From the NCBI GenBank assembly GCA_001998905.1, contig MLAA01000024.1:1-64000 (forward strand): a DNA stretch of 64,000 nucleotides, in the 5' to 3' direction. A model generated the notes under the pieces. That model had not been told where the DNA came from. It saw only the letters and a list, made by a program, of their open reading frames with translations, and did no database searches. The DNA is from Rodentibacter caecimuris. Its GTDB lineage: Bacteria; Pseudomonadota; Gammaproteobacteria; Enterobacterales; Pasteurellaceae. Shown here one piece after another: positions 1-9,583 of this stretch (position 1 is the first letter of the stretch; every line of letters starts with the position of its first letter). The translations under genes were made by a program, and so were the position numbers.

Positions 1-11
1 GTGTGCCGCGT

Positions 12-39
12 ATTATAGGTAAAAATCAATTTCACGCAA
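12..39 (-). promoter_or_regulatory. Leftward rRNA-type sigma70 promoter
   Basis: On the minus strand, TTGCGT (34-39) and TATAAT (12-17) are separated by 16 bases. A GC-rich discriminator (ACGCGGCAC) follows and the upstream DNA (about 45-75) is very AT-rich, like an UP element. This is the layout of stringently controlled rRNA promoters. In E. coli an rRNA operon follows gmhB in the same direction, so a 16S gene just left of base 1 is inferred, not seen. Confidence 0.6.
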
Positions 40-127
40 GTCATTTTTGACAAAAATATTAATTTTTTTATCGTTTGAATCTTTATTGTGCAAAATGTTT
101 AAAACATACGCGAAATTGCCTGCTATT

Positions 128-676
128 TTAGTATTTTCGTAGAATTTCAGGTAACTGTGTAATTGAGTCTATAACCAGATCTGCTAATTTTTCTCCTTCT
201 TCAGTAACTTTTTTACCGCTACGAACAAGAATATTGGTTTTGATTCCTGCATTAATTCCTGCTTTTAAATCATCGGCTTTATCACCAATCATTACAGATT
301 GCATCGGATCAATATTTAATTCCTGGATAGCTTGAGTCAACATACCCGGCTGTGGTTTGCGGCAATCGCAATATTGTTTAAATTCACCTTTGCCTTCTGG
401 GTGATGAGGGCAATAGTAAATGCCATCTAAATCGATCCCCCTATCAGCTAGCGACCAATCCATCCATTCAGTTAATTGCAAAAACTGTTGCTCGGTAAAA
501 TAGCCTCGTGCAATACCTGATTGATTAGTCACTAATATTAACAAATATCCCATTTCTTTAAGCGTTTTCAATGCATTAATACTGCCTTCGATAAAGTGAA
601 AATCATCAATTTGATGTACATACCCATGATCAACATTTAAGGTACCATCACGATCTAAAAAAATTGCTTTATTCAT
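128..676 (-). CDS. gmhB: D-glycero-beta-D-manno-heptose 1,7-bisphosphate 7-phosphatase
   Basis: This cytosolic HAD-superfamily phosphatase removes the C7 phosphate from heptose 1,7-bisphosphate in synthesis of ADP-heptose for the LPS inner core. At 182 residues it has the usual length. The N-terminal motif FLDRDGTLN supplies the catalytic Asp8/Asp10. A Cys/His cluster at about residues 89-106 (CPHHPEG...CDCRKP) is the zinc loop typical of GmhB, and MIGDKADDL is the C-terminal HAD acidic motif. It diverges from metN, as in E. coli, and fits the LPS genes at 39-41 kb. A GAAGGAAG ribosome-binding sequence lies just before the ATG. Confidence 0.95.
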   Translation of the reverse strand: MNKAIFLDRDGTLNVDHGYVHQIDDFHFIEGSINALKTLKEMGYLLILVTNQSGIARGYFTEQQFLQLTEWMDWSLADRGIDLDGIYYCPHHPEGKGEFKQYCDCRKPQPGMLTQAIQELNIDPMQSVMIGDKADDLKAGINAGIKTNILVRSGKKVTEEGEKLADLVIDSITQLPEILRKY

Positions 677-783
677 TTTTCTTCCTTCTTTAAGACAATA
701 GGCGGATTATCTCTTTTCAACGCATAGAGTGCAATTTAATTCTAATCCCGTCTTTTTGCTTCTAAAAATCTCAATAATACATA

Positions 784-811
784 TTGACATAGCAATCTAG
801 ACGTCTAAAAT
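784..811 (+). promoter_or_regulatory. metNIQ promoter with tandem MetJ boxes
   Basis: A TTGACA -35 (784-789) and TAAAAT -10 (806-811) are 16 bases apart. The spacer contains AGACGTCT (799-806), an exact 8-base met box, directly preceded by the weaker box AGCAATCT (791-798). MetJ with S-adenosylmethionine binds tandem 8-base boxes co-operatively, so binding here would block RNA polymerase. The regulator itself is not in the window. Confidence 0.8.
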
Positions 812-844
812 AGTTCAGGTTTTCATTTCATAAAAAGGGCTTAT

Positions 845-1882
845 ATGATTAAGCTAAAGAATATTAGCAAAATTTTTGATATTTCGGGTAAACAGTTAAC
901 TGCCCTTGATAATGTCACATTAAATGTACAAAAAGGACAAATTTGTGGCGTTATTGGTGCATCTGGAGCAGGGAAAAGTACCTTGATCCGCTGTGTAAAT
1001 TTATTGGAGCGCCCGACTACCGGTGCTGTTATTATTGATGGTAGAAACTTAACCGAACTAAACGAACACCAATTAATACTTGAGCGTCGCCATATCGGGA
1101 TGATTTTTCAACATTTCAATTTGCTAAGTTCTCGCACCGTCTTTGATAATGTGGCATTACCTTTGGAATTGGAAAATACACCTAAAGAAAAAATAAAGGA
1201 AAAAACGACCGCACTTTTATCTCTCGTCGGGCTTTCCGATAAAAGCGAAATGTACCCCGCTAATCTTTCCGGTGGACAAAAACAGCGAGTAGCAATAGCC
1301 AGAGCCTTAGCCGGTGATCCAAAAGTCTTATTGTGCGATGAGGCAACTAGTGCGTTAGATCCTGCAACAACGCAATCAATTCTCAACTTACTGAAAGAAA
1401 TCAACCGTACTTTAGGTATTACTATTTTACTAATTACCCACGAAATGGAAGTGGTAAAGCGTATTTGTGATCAAGTGGCCGTTATTGATAAAGGTAGATT
1501 AGTAGAACAAGGCACTGTTAGTGAAATTTTTTCTAATCCAAAAACTGAATTGGCGCAGGAATTTATTCGTTCTACTTTCCATATTAGTTTACCAGAAGAA
1601 TATTTATCCAATTTAACTGATACCCCAAGCCACGCCAATGCCTATCCGATAATTAAATTTGAATTTACTGGACGCTCTGTAGACGCGCCACTACTATCGA
1701 AAGCATCTAAAAAGTTTGGTGTAGAATTGAGTATTCTCACTTCACAAATCGATTATGCTGGCGGAATCAAATTTGGTTTTGTGATTGCAGAAATGGAAGG
1801 TCAGGAAGATGCGATTACGCAGGCGAAGGTTTATCTAATGGAAAATAATGTCAGAGTGGAGGTATTAGGCTATGTTAATTAA
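845..1882 (+). CDS. metN: Methionine ABC transporter ATP-binding protein
   Basis: This is the ATPase of the MetNIQ D/L-methionine importer and acts at the cytoplasmic face of the inner membrane. Walker A is GASGAGKST at residues 38-46, the ABC signature is LSGGQKQR, and Walker B is [12 protein letters not shown]. The C-terminal ~80 residues form the NIL/ACT-like domain that senses methionine and inhibits transport. The 345-residue length is normal. The gene overlaps metI by 11 bases, indicating translational coupling, and lies behind an apparent MetJ-controlled promoter. A USS lies inside the gene at 1208. Confidence 0.96.
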   Translation: MIKLKNISKIFDISGKQLTALDNVTLNVQKGQICGVIGASGAGKSTLIRCVNLLERPTTGAVIIDGRNLTELNEHQLILERRHIGMIFQHFNLLSSRTVFDNVALPLELENTPKEKIKEKTTALLSLVGLSDKSEMYPANLSGGQKQRVAIARALAGDPKVLLCDEATSALDPATTQSILNLLKEINRTLGITILLITHEMEVVKRICDQVAVIDKGRLVEQGTVSEIFSNPKTELAQEFIRSTFHISLPEEYLSNLTDTPSHANAYPIIKFEFTGRSVDAPLLSKASKKFGVELSILTSQIDYAGGIKFGFVIAEMEGQEDAITQAKVYLMENNVRVEVLGYVN

Positions 1883-2573
1883 GTTTTTTGAGAAAGTAGC
1901 AACTGAATTTAATCAGCAATTAACTCCACAAATATGGGAAGTAGTCGCTATTTCAACCTATGAAACCATCTATATCAGTTTTACGGCAACACTTTTAGCG
2001 GTTTTGGTAGGATTACCTTTTGGAGTTGTAACCTTTTTAACCGGAAAAGGAGAAATTTTACAAAATCCCCGCTTGCAATTTGTATTAAATACTATCATCA
2101 ACATCGGACGCTCTATTCCGTTCATTATATTACTATTGATTCTATTACCTTTTACTCGTTTTGTCGTAGGGAAAGTATTAGGGACGACTGCAGCGATTGT
2201 TCCATTAAGTGTTTGCGCTATGCCTTTTGTCGCTCGCTTAACTGCTAACGCGTTAATGGAAATCCCCAAAGGATTAACCGAAGCGGCGCAATCAATGGGA
2301 GCAACAAATTGGCAAATTATTCGTAAATTTTATTTGCCGGAAGCTCTTCCTACCTTAGTTAATGGCATTACGCTCACATTAGTCACGCTGGTTGGTTATT
2401 CAGCGATGGCAGGAACACAAGGAGGAGGGGGACTAGGCAGTTTAGCAATTAATTACGGTGTTTACCGCAATATGCCTTATGTAACCTGGGTTGCAACCGT
2501 TATTATCGTATTATTCGTTATGATTAGCCAAAAACTAGGTGATACATTGGCGAAAAAAGTGGATCACCGTTAA
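1872..2573 (+). CDS. metI: Methionine ABC transporter permease
   Basis: Inner-membrane permease of the MetNIQ importer; two copies pair with two MetN subunits. The 233-residue protein has about five hydrophobic segments. The cytoplasmic coupling loop of binding-protein-dependent permeases is visible as [24 protein letters not shown]. The start at 1872 overlaps the end of metN. The gene is followed within about 30 bases by the metQ start, completing the operon. Confidence 0.95.
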   Translation: MLIKFFEKVATEFNQQLTPQIWEVVAISTYETIYISFTATLLAVLVGLPFGVVTFLTGKGEILQNPRLQFVLNTIINIGRSIPFIILLLILLPFTRFVVGKVLGTTAAIVPLSVCAMPFVARLTANALMEIPKGLTEAAQSMGATNWQIIRKFYLPEALPTLVNGITLTLVTLVGYSAMAGTQGGGGLGSLAINYGVYRNMPYVTWVATVIIVLFVMISQKLGDTLAKKVDHR

Positions 2574-2604
2574 GATCATTTCAACAAAACCAAGAGGAAA
2601 CAAG

Positions 2605-3426
2605 ATGAAACTTAAAAATTTATTTGCAATCACTGCCATCGCTTCTGCTTTAGTTATAAGCGCTTGTAAAGATGACAAAAAATCCGATACAGTCACTCAA
2701 ACAAACAATATCAAAGTTGGTGTAATGTCGGGACCGGAACATCAAGTTGCTGAAATTGCGGCAAAAGTAGCGAAAGAAAAATATGGTCTCAATGTTCAAT
2801 TTGTGGAATTTAACGATTATGCATTACCAAATGAAGCTGTCTCAAAAGGGGATTTAGATGTTAATGCGATGCAGCATAAACCTTATTTAGATGAAGATAG
2901 CAAAGCTAAAAAATTAGAGAATTTAGTTATCGTTGGTAATACATTTGTTTACCCTCTTGCTGGCTACTCTAAAAAAATAAAAAATATCAATGAATTACAA
3001 GAAGGGGCCGCCGTCGTTGTACCAAATGATCCAACGAATCGCGGTAGAGCATTAATTTTGCTAGAAAAACAAGGCTTAATTAAGTTAAAAAACAATCAAA
3101 ATTTACTTTCAAGCGTATTGGATATTATTGAAAACCCTAAAAATCTTAATATTACTGAAGTAGATACCTCCGTTGCTGCTCGTGCTTTAGATGATGTTGA
3201 ACTTGCTGTCGTCAATAATACTTACGCTGGTCAAGTCGGGCTAAATGCTAGTGAACACGGCGTTTTTGTAGAAGATAAAGATTCACCTTATGTGAACATT
3301 ATTGTTGCTCGCACAGATAACAAAGACAGCAAAGCTGTACAGGATTTTGTTAAAGCTTATCAAACTGACGAAGTGGAAGCAGAAGCAAAAAAATACTTTA
3401 AAGACGGCGTTGTGAAAGGTTGGTAA
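2605..3426 (+). CDS. metQ: Methionine-binding lipoprotein
   Basis: Substrate-binding lipoprotein of the MetNIQ importer, anchored in the inner membrane facing the periplasm. The ATG at 2605 is chosen because AGAGGAAA lies just upstream and a canonical lipoprotein signal follows directly: a basic start, a hydrophobic stretch and the lipobox ISAC with Cys21. An upstream ATG at 2539 inside metI would put 22 extra residues before the signal and is rejected. The mature NlpA/MetQ-family domain covers the rest of the 273 residues. It is the last gene of the operon, followed by a terminator. Confidence 0.94.
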   Translation: MKLKNLFAITAIASALVISACKDDKKSDTVTQTNNIKVGVMSGPEHQVAEIAAKVAKEKYGLNVQFVEFNDYALPNEAVSKGDLDVNAMQHKPYLDEDSKAKKLENLVIVGNTFVYPLAGYSKKIKNINELQEGAAVVVPNDPTNRGRALILLEKQGLIKLKNNQNLLSSVLDIIENPKNLNITEVDTSVAARALDDVELAVVNNTYAGQVGLNASEHGVFVEDKDSPYVNIIVARTDNKDSKAVQDFVKAYQTDEVEAEAKKYFKDGVVKGW

Positions 3427-3447
3427 GTTCCCCCTGTAATTTTTATT

Positions 3448-3486
3448 TCTGCATCTTAATCTATTAAGTTAGGATGCAGATTTTTC
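3448..3486 (+). terminator. Rho-independent terminator of metNIQ
   Basis: TCTGCATC (3448-3455) pairs with GATGCAGA (3473-3480), with TTAA pairing possible inside the loop, and is followed directly by TTTTT. It lies 22 bases after the metQ stop. Confidence 0.8.
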
Positions 3487-3583
3487 TACTGAAATATTGC
3501 CAAAATCAACCACACTTTTACCATCTGTGGTAAACTAACTGCCTAGCATATTTCGTCATATTTATTTGTTTTACTTCATTGAT

Positions 3584-4618
3584 ATGAAAAAATTCTTTAT
3601 TTTTCTCTTAATTTTGGTAATAGGTCTAATTGTTGTTGGTACCTTTGGTTACCAGCAATTAGAAAAATTTCTACATCAACCGATTCATACCTCATCCGAT
3701 AACCTATTGACTATAGAAAGAGGAACAACCGGAGCAAAATTAGCCCAGCAATTAGAACAAAAAAAACTGTTGGAAAATGCGCAATTATTACCTTGGTTGT
3801 TACGATTAAAACCAGACTTAAATAAAATAAAAGCAGGAACTTATTCATTAGATAACCTTAGAACTGTACAAGAGCTATTGAATTTGCTCAACTCCGGTAA
3901 AGAAGCACAGTTTAGCTTACAATTTATTGAAGGTACTACGGCTAAAAACTGGCGTAAAATTATTGAAAATGCTCCTTATCTACAACAAACCTTGAAAGGA
4001 AAATCTGATCAAGAAATCGCACAGCTTCTTGAAATACCAATAGAAAACAACCAGACAGTAGTCTCATTATTAGAAGGTTGGCTATATCCGGACACTTACC
4101 ATTACACGCCTAACTCTACAGATTTAGAGTTATTAAAACGAGCAAGTAAGCGGATGCAACAAGCCTTAGATAAAGCTTGGCGACAACGAGCCGCCAATCT
4201 CCCATTAAAAACGCCATTGGAGATGTTGACTCTAGCTTCTATTGTAGAAAAAGAAACTGGCTTAAACCATGAGCGTGCTCAAGTGGCATCCGTATTTATT
4301 AATCGCCTAAATAAAAAAATGAAATTACAAACCGATCCAACAGTCATTTACGGGATGGGAGAAAGTTATCAAGGTAATATTCGCAAAAAAGATCTGGAAA
4401 CTTTCACTACTTATAATACTTATATTATCGATGGCTTACCGCCCTCCCCTATTGCAATGCCTAGTGAAGAATCACTAAAAGCCGTATCGCAACCAGCAAA
4501 AACCGACTATTTTTATTTTGTTGCCAAAAACGCTAATGAGCATCAATTTTCCAAGACCCTTTCGGAGCACAACAAAGCGGTACAAGAATATTTGCGCTGG
4601 TATCGTAGCCAAAAATAG
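3584..4618 (+). CDS. mltG: Endolytic murein transglycosylase
   Basis: MltG (YceG) is an inner-membrane lytic transglycosylase that cleaves nascent glycan strands and so sets their length. The ATG at 3584 is preferred because MKKFFIF leads directly into the single N-terminal membrane segment (about residues 4-24); an upstream TTG at 3566 is less likely. The YceG domain carries the catalytic region [10 protein letters not shown], with its conserved Glu, and the conserved [10 protein letters not shown] and [12 protein letters not shown] motifs. The gene heads an operon with tmk, holB and tatD, the order known from E. coli and H. influenzae. Its stop nearly touches the tmk start. Confidence 0.93.
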   Translation: MKKFFIFLLILVIGLIVVGTFGYQQLEKFLHQPIHTSSDNLLTIERGTTGAKLAQQLEQKKLLENAQLLPWLLRLKPDLNKIKAGTYSLDNLRTVQELLNLLNSGKEAQFSLQFIEGTTAKNWRKIIENAPYLQQTLKGKSDQEIAQLLEIPIENNQTVVSLLEGWLYPDTYHYTPNSTDLELLKRASKRMQQALDKAWRQRAANLPLKTPLEMLTLASIVEKETGLNHERAQVASVFINRLNKKMKLQTDPTVIYGMGESYQGNIRKKDLETFTTYNTYIIDGLPPSPIAMPSEESLKAVSQPAKTDYFYFVAKNANEHQFSKTLSEHNKAVQEYLRWYRSQK

Positions 4619-4628
4619 GATGACAACA

Positions 4629-5261
4629 ATGAATCAAACAAACGGAAAATTTATCGTCTTAGAAGGTTTAGAAGGTGCTGGAAAAAGTACGGCGCTAAAC
4701 GTCATTGCTAACACCTTGATGCAATATCACATTGATTTTATTACTACGAGAGAACCTGGCGGCACTCCAATAGCTGAGACTTTGCGTACACTATGGAAAA
4801 AAGGCATTGAGGGAGAACATACTACAGATAAAGCTGAAGTACTGATGATTTATGCGGCGCGCACCCAATTAGTGGAAACGGTAATTCAGCCAGCCCTAGC
4901 CAAAGGGATTTGGGTCATCGGTGATCGCCATAATATGTCGAGCCAAGCCTACCAAGGTGGTGGACGCTGTTTAAACGAGCTAGTCGAGCATATCGGAAAC
5001 ATTGTCTTAGGTGATTTTAAACCTGATCTTACCCTATATCTGGATCTGGATCCGAAAATAGGCTTGGAACGCGCAAAAGGTCGAGGGGAATTAGATCGTA
5101 TTGAACAACAACATATCGACTTTTTCTATCGTACCCGTACCCGTTATTTAGAATTAATAAAAAGTACTCCTAATTCAGTACTAATTAACGCCGCTCAATC
5201 AATAGAGCAAGTTAGCCAAGATATTCAAAGTGCGGTCAAAAATTTTATTAAAACAGTATAA
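4629..5261 (+). CDS. tmk: Thymidylate kinase
   Basis: Cytosolic enzyme converting dTMP to dTDP with ATP. The P-loop is GLEGAGKST, the DR(H/Y) motif appears as [15 protein letters not shown], and the lid region is [13 protein letters not shown]. The ATG at 4629 gives 210 residues. An ATG nine bases upstream (4620) would give 213, but it lies inside the AGGA that probably serves as ribosome-binding site, eight bases before 4629. The final codons overlap a USS (5228). Confidence 0.95.
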   Translation: MNQTNGKFIVLEGLEGAGKSTALNVIANTLMQYHIDFITTREPGGTPIAETLRTLWKKGIEGEHTTDKAEVLMIYAARTQLVETVIQPALAKGIWVIGDRHNMSSQAYQGGGRCLNELVEHIGNIVLGDFKPDLTLYLDLDPKIGLERAKGRGELDRIEQQHIDFFYRTRTRYLELIKSTPNSVLINAAQSIEQVSQDIQSAVKNFIKTV

Positions 5262-5266
5262 ATTAA

Positions 5267-6256
5267 ATGATGCCTTTATACCCGTGGTTACAACCCTATT
5301 ATCAGAAAATTATTCACCCTTTTTTACAACAAAAGGGACATCATGCCTTGCTCATAAAATCTGAGCCGGGAATAGGAATCGAACAGCTTTGCCAAGCCGT
5401 AATAAATTGGTTAATGTGTCAAACACCACAAAATGACATACCTTGCGAACAATGTCATAGTTGCCAACTGCACCAAGCAAACAACCACCCTGATGTATAT
5501 AAGCTGGTAAGTATTGATGACAAAGAGATTGGCGTCGATCAAATTCGACAATTAATTGAAAAAGTAAACCAGCATGCACAACAAAGTGGCAATAAAGTGG
5601 TATATATTCAATCTGCGGAACGCTTGACTGAATCTGCCGCTAATGCATTACTTAAAACCCTTGAAGAACCTCGTCCACAAACTTATTTTATCTTGCAAAA
5701 CGAATCTTCAACGCCTATGTTACCGACCGTTCACAGCCGTTGCCAAACTTGGCATATTGGCTTACCATCAACCAACCAAACTATTGAATGGCTACAACAT
5801 CAAACAAATAGAGAAACTCACGAAATATTGACCGCACTTGCAATGAATTTAAACCGACCGCTTCCTACATTGCAAGCATTACAGGAAAATTTAACGGAAC
5901 AACGAAAAAATTTTCTGCGTCAATTTTGGCTGTATTATCGCTATTATTCACCACTAGAGTTACTTCCTTCATTTGATAAAGAGAGAGAAAAGGCATTAGT
6001 CCAATCAGATTGGATTCTAGCGTTCTTGCAGGACGCACTAAAACATAAGCTCGCCATTCAGCAACATTGGCAATCTCTTGATTTAACTCGTGGCATCATA
6101 CAATTTAGCGAACAACAAACGATACCTAAGCTTTTAAAAGCATTGAGAATAATGCAAAAAGTGCGGTCAGACTTAATATCTATTAACACTGTTAACCAAG
6201 AGTTAATTCTATTAGAGGGATTAACACGATTAATTACTGAAGTATTTGAGGAATAA
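5267..6256 (+). CDS. holB: DNA polymerase III subunit delta'
   Basis: Delta' is the stator subunit of the clamp loader that places the beta clamp on DNA. It is an AAA+ protein of 329 residues. The zinc module is visible (CQTPQND...CEQCHSC), and the SRC motif appears as TVHSRCQTW. The P-loop position reads SEPGIG, which is degenerate, as expected because delta' does not bind ATP. Adjacent ATGs at 5267 and 5270 are both possible. It follows tmk by five bases. Two USS copies lie inside (5831, 6159). Confidence 0.93.
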   Translation: MMPLYPWLQPYYQKIIHPFLQQKGHHALLIKSEPGIGIEQLCQAVINWLMCQTPQNDIPCEQCHSCQLHQANNHPDVYKLVSIDDKEIGVDQIRQLIEKVNQHAQQSGNKVVYIQSAERLTESAANALLKTLEEPRPQTYFILQNESSTPMLPTVHSRCQTWHIGLPSTNQTIEWLQHQTNRETHEILTALAMNLNRPLPTLQALQENLTEQRKNFLRQFWLYYRYYSPLELLPSFDKEREKALVQSDWILAFLQDALKHKLAIQQHWQSLDLTRGIIQFSEQQTIPKLLKALRIMQKVRSDLISINTVNQELILLEGLTRLITEVFEE

Positions 6257-6258
6257 AG

Positions 6259-7041
6259 ATGTTTATTGTAGATTCCCACTGTCATCTGGATGCATTAGAT
6301 TATGACAATTTGCACCGAGACATTGCCGATGTTGTGCAAAAAGCAAACGCCCGTGAAGTAAAACATTTACTTGCAGTCGGTGTAACCTTAAGTCGCTTTG
6401 AACAAGCACTACCGTTGCTAACGCCTTTCAAGGAAATTTCTCTAGCCTGTGGCATACATCCTCTAAATATTAGCGATGAACCTTACGACAAACAATATTT
6501 GTACCGTTTGGCAAAACATCCGAAAGTTATCGCAATTGGAGAGATCGGTCTAGACTACTATTACAGCGCAAAAAACAAAGCCGAACAACAACATATTTTT
6601 GCCGATCAAATTCAGCTTGCCAATGAATTGAATAAACCCGTGATCGTCCATACTCGATCGGCAAAAGAAGACACTATCGCCTTACTATGTGAGAATCAGG
6701 TAGAAAAGTGTAGTGGCATTCTTCACTGTTTTACTGAAGATTTGACAATGGCAACTCAAGCCTTAGAACTGGGAATGTATATTTCTATTTCTGGCATCAT
6801 CACTTTTCGCAATGCAGAATCATTACGCGATGTAGTACGCCATATACCTGTTGACCGCCTCTTAGTAGAAACAGATTCTCCTTACTTAGCACCAGTACCT
6901 TATCGAGGAAAACAAAACCAACCGGCCTATACCCGCGAAGTATGTGAATATGTGGCAACCTTAAAAGGACTTTCCACAGAAGACTTTGCCCAAAAGACGA
7001 CAGAAAATTTCGAACGTTTATTTAAAATTAATGTACAATAA
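6259..7041 (+). CDS. TatD-family metal-dependent DNase (YcfH type)
   Basis: TIM-barrel metallohydrolase of the TatD/YcfH family, whose members have 3'-5' exonuclease activity on DNA or RNA. Metal ligands are visible in VDSHCHLD (His7, His9), [21 protein letters not shown] and ETDSPYLAP. The 260-residue length is typical. It begins two bases after the holB stop, and holB-ycfH adjacency is conserved in gammaproteobacteria. The physiological substrate cannot be told from sequence. Confidence 0.9.
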   Translation: MFIVDSHCHLDALDYDNLHRDIADVVQKANAREVKHLLAVGVTLSRFEQALPLLTPFKEISLACGIHPLNISDEPYDKQYLYRLAKHPKVIAIGEIGLDYYYSAKNKAEQQHIFADQIQLANELNKPVIVHTRSAKEDTIALLCENQVEKCSGILHCFTEDLTMATQALELGMYISISGIITFRNAESLRDVVRHIPVDRLLVETDSPYLAPVPYRGKQNQPAYTREVCEYVATLKGLSTEDFAQKTTENFERLFKINVQ

Positions 7042-7070
7042 ACCACCAGCTTATTTAAGGATACATTTAT

Positions 7071-7595
7071 ATGCGTAAAATCATTAAATATTTCTTATTC
7101 AGCGTCATTTTTGCCTTTCATGGGTTAATGTTTGCCGCCGTTCACTATGTTTTTCCCCATTATGATGTTACGAAAATCACTGGCGTAGAAGTGAAACGAG
7201 TAGATAAAGATGGTCCAATAACGAAAGCCAACCCGGCAGATGGTCCCACTCGCGATGTCTATTTTATTAATACAAAAAATAAAGATGGGAAAATTATGGT
7301 ATATCGTAATGAAGATACCCGTTGGGGATTTCCGTTCTATTTCAAATTCGGTTCCGCCAATCTTCATGCAGAAGCAGAATCAATGGCAAATGATGGAAAA
7401 CAAGTTCAAATTAAGTATTACGGCTGGAGGTTAGTAATGTTTGATGAATATCGTAACGCAGTATCTATCAAAGAAATCACGGAAGACATCAGTCCAAGCA
7501 AACCTATTTTACTCTGGGTCTTTTACGGTTTCCTATTGATTACCTTATTTCTCTCCGTACAATTTGTTAGAGGATGGTTTGCCAGCGAGCAATAG
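7071..7595 (+). CDS. DUF1523-like membrane protein
   Basis: A 174-residue protein of unknown function. Hydrophobic segments lie at about residues 7-29 and 145-167, with a charged soluble region between them containing TGVEVKRVDKDGP and RDVYFINTK. This layout suggests a periplasmic domain held by two membrane anchors. The EVKRVD and RDVYFINT patterns match my recollection of DUF1523; a profile search would settle this. It lies 29 bases after tatD and may be read with that operon, but its hydrophobic start and a following hairpin suggest it ends the unit. Confidence 0.7.
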   Translation: MRKIIKYFLFSVIFAFHGLMFAAVHYVFPHYDVTKITGVEVKRVDKDGPITKANPADGPTRDVYFINTKNKDGKIMVYRNEDTRWGFPFYFKFGSANLHAEAESMANDGKQVQIKYYGWRLVMFDEYRNAVSIKEITEDISPSKPILLWVFYGFLLITLFLSVQFVRGWFASEQ

Positions 7596-7615
7596 TCTAT
7601 TTCAGTTTAACCTAT

Positions 7616-7646
7616 AGCCCTCATCTCCCGAGGGCTGTTGCATTTT
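7616..7646 (+). terminator. Probable terminator after the DUF1523 gene
   Basis: AGCCCTC (7616-7622) and GAGGGCT (7630-7636) form a seven-pair stem with a seven-base loop. The following sequence GTTGCATTTTA is only moderately T-rich, so termination may be partial. Confidence 0.5.
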
Positions 7647-7659
7647 ATAAAAGTAAATT

Positions 7660-8964
7660 ATGGAACTACTACAATCAGCTCTCATTATTGCCCTATTAAT
7701 CGTGATAAGTGCGGTCATTTCCAGCGCTGAAATCTCTCTTGCTGGAGCTCGTAAACTTAAATTACAAGCACTAGCCAATGAAGGAGACACCCGAGCAATA
7801 CAAGTCTTAAAATTACAAGAACATCCTGGTCGTTTTATCACTGTCGTTCAGATTGGTTTAAATATGGTCGCCGTACTCGGTGGAGGGATCGGAGAAAGCG
7901 CAATCAGCCCATATATAAAAACCCTATTGCTCCGGCATACTCAAGCATTATGGGTAGACTCGGTATCATCATTAATTGCATTTTTATTCGTTACGTTTTC
8001 ATTTATCCTACTAGCAGATCTCATGCCTAAACGCATTGCAATGACTCATCCGGAAAAAATGGCATTACGTACCGTGGGCATAATGAATTTCAGTATTCTC
8101 ATTTTCAAACCTTTAGTCTGGTTCTTCGACAGCATCGCTAATTTAATTTTCCATTTATTTAAAGTCTCTACTGTGCGGGAAGATAATATGACACCAGAAG
8201 ATATTGTCGCCGTCGTAGAAGCAGGAGCAGAAGCCGGCGTACTCAAAAGCCAAGAACAATATTTAATTGAAAATATTTTTGATATGCAATCAAGAACAGT
8301 AACATCCACAATGACAACTCGTGAAAACATTGTTTTTTTAGACCGCACTTTTAATCGGAAAAAAATTCTTGATACGCTATCGGAAAATTCTCATTCTAAA
8401 TTAGTTATTTGTGATAATGGTTTAGATAAAATTCTTGGCTATGTAGAGTCTCATACGCTACTAACAATGTTCTTACAAAATGTGGATAAAGAAATCTCAC
8501 TAACAGATAATAAGTTGCTACGCAAAGCATTATTTGTACCGGACACACTTTCGCTTTACGAAGTATTAGAACTCTTTAAATCAACAGGAGAAGATTTCGC
8601 GATCATTGTTAATGAGTACGCCCTCGTAGTGGGTATCGTTACACTCAACGATGTAATGAGTATTGTGATGGGGGAATTGGTCTCTAGCGAAGAAGAGCAA
8701 ATCATTGCTAGAGATGAAAACTCTTGGTTGATTGACGGCGCTACTCCATTAGAAGATGTTGCTCGCGCATTAAATATTGACACCTTCCCTGATGAAGAAA
8801 ATTACGAAACTATCAGTGGATTCATGATGTATATGTTGCGTAAAATCCCGAAAAAAACTGATTTTGTCCTTTACGATAAATATAAATTTGAGGTCATTGA
8901 TACCGAAAACTTCAAAATTGATCAAATCATGGTTTCTGTTGCTAAAGAAAGTTATTTGCCATAA
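7660..8964 (+). CDS. ytfL: CNNM/CBS-domain membrane protein, YtfL/PaeA type
   Basis: Inner-membrane protein of the UPF0053 (haemolysin C-like) family. The N-terminal half (about residues 1-190) is a DUF21/CNNM membrane domain with four hydrophobic segments and the conserved SSAEISL and ADLMPKR motifs. A CBS pair occupies about 205-330, including TLNDVMSIVMGE, and the C-terminal 85 residues form a CorC/HlyC domain. The 434-residue length and closeness to E. coli YtfL favour that member over CorB/CorC. YtfL, renamed PaeA in enteric bacteria, has been linked to cadaverine/putrescine export; that role is carried over by homology. Two USS copies lie inside (7707, 8342). Confidence 0.85.
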   Translation: MELLQSALIIALLIVISAVISSAEISLAGARKLKLQALANEGDTRAIQVLKLQEHPGRFITVVQIGLNMVAVLGGGIGESAISPYIKTLLLRHTQALWVDSVSSLIAFLFVTFSFILLADLMPKRIAMTHPEKMALRTVGIMNFSILIFKPLVWFFDSIANLIFHLFKVSTVREDNMTPEDIVAVVEAGAEAGVLKSQEQYLIENIFDMQSRTVTSTMTTRENIVFLDRTFNRKKILDTLSENSHSKLVICDNGLDKILGYVESHTLLTMFLQNVDKEISLTDNKLLRKALFVPDTLSLYEVLELFKSTGEDFAIIVNEYALVVGIVTLNDVMSIVMGELVSSEEEQIIARDENSWLIDGATPLEDVARALNIDTFPDEENYETISGFMMYMLRKIPKKTDFVLYDKYKFEVIDTENFKIDQIMVSVAKESYLP

Positions 8965-9583
8965 CCCGTATGGTCAACATAATACCCACAGCCTTCGGCT
9001 TCGAATAAGATAGGCATTTTTCGTGATTCGCTTATCTTATCGGTAATGGTATATTCCAACTAATTACTACAATGTCAGCAGAATAGCCTTATATTCGAGC
9101 ATTTAGGGCCTAAGAATCATATATTGTTAGCGGTGCTAGCTGGTGGAATAAGTAAGCTATCGCTAAAGAAATAAACGCCCCTCGTGGAATATCGACTATT
9201 TCGCGCAACTCTCCGGATACAGTATTCATTGACTTTCTGTCAAATCTGACTAGGGAAATAACCGGTTTTGCATCAAGACAATTAAATTATCTCTCCGATT
9301 TTACCAACACGTCCATATTAAGTAAAAATGAATCAATGCAATGAATAAAGCACTATACAGGATATTTTGATACAAATATGCCCCCCAGAACACCTAGTAA
9401 TAAACACTTTCTAAATGATATCGAATAGCAGCGTTCTCAAATATTAATGCCCTTTTCGATATTTCTTTGCTTCCCTTCTCACCCAAGAGGGTATTTGTTA
9501 AATTTATGTAAATATTTGTATTGCTTTTTAAGTAATAGGAGCATAATCTTATTGATGAATTATTCATCAGATAGGGGAAAAAT
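8965..9583. other. 619-base gap between ytfL and ggt
   Basis: No intact gene. A weak inverted repeat ATAAGATA/TATCTTAT lies near 9005-9040. Two overlapping open stretches in different frames (see the pseudogene entry, 9065-9344) read like fragments of a decayed coding region. The last 100 bases should hold the ggt promoter, but I see no convincing box pair. Confidence 0.6.
9065..9344 (+). pseudogene. Possible frameshifted gene remnant
   Basis: One frame is open from about 9065 to the TAA at 9172-9174 and contains FEHLGPKNHILLAVLAGGIS. A second frame is open from 9156 to the TGA at 9342-9344, with 62 codons, no ATG before the last residues, and phrases such as SPDTVFIDFLSNLTREITGF. The two overlap by about 16 bases, so one indel would join them into a protein-like reading. 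I do not recognise the family. Chance open frames of this size are possible in this base composition. Confidence 0.25.

Noticed and set aside
5267..6256. Degenerate P-loop of HolB as a sign of gene decay
   Set aside because: The delta' subunit normally lacks ATP binding; the zinc module and SRC motif are intact and the length is normal.
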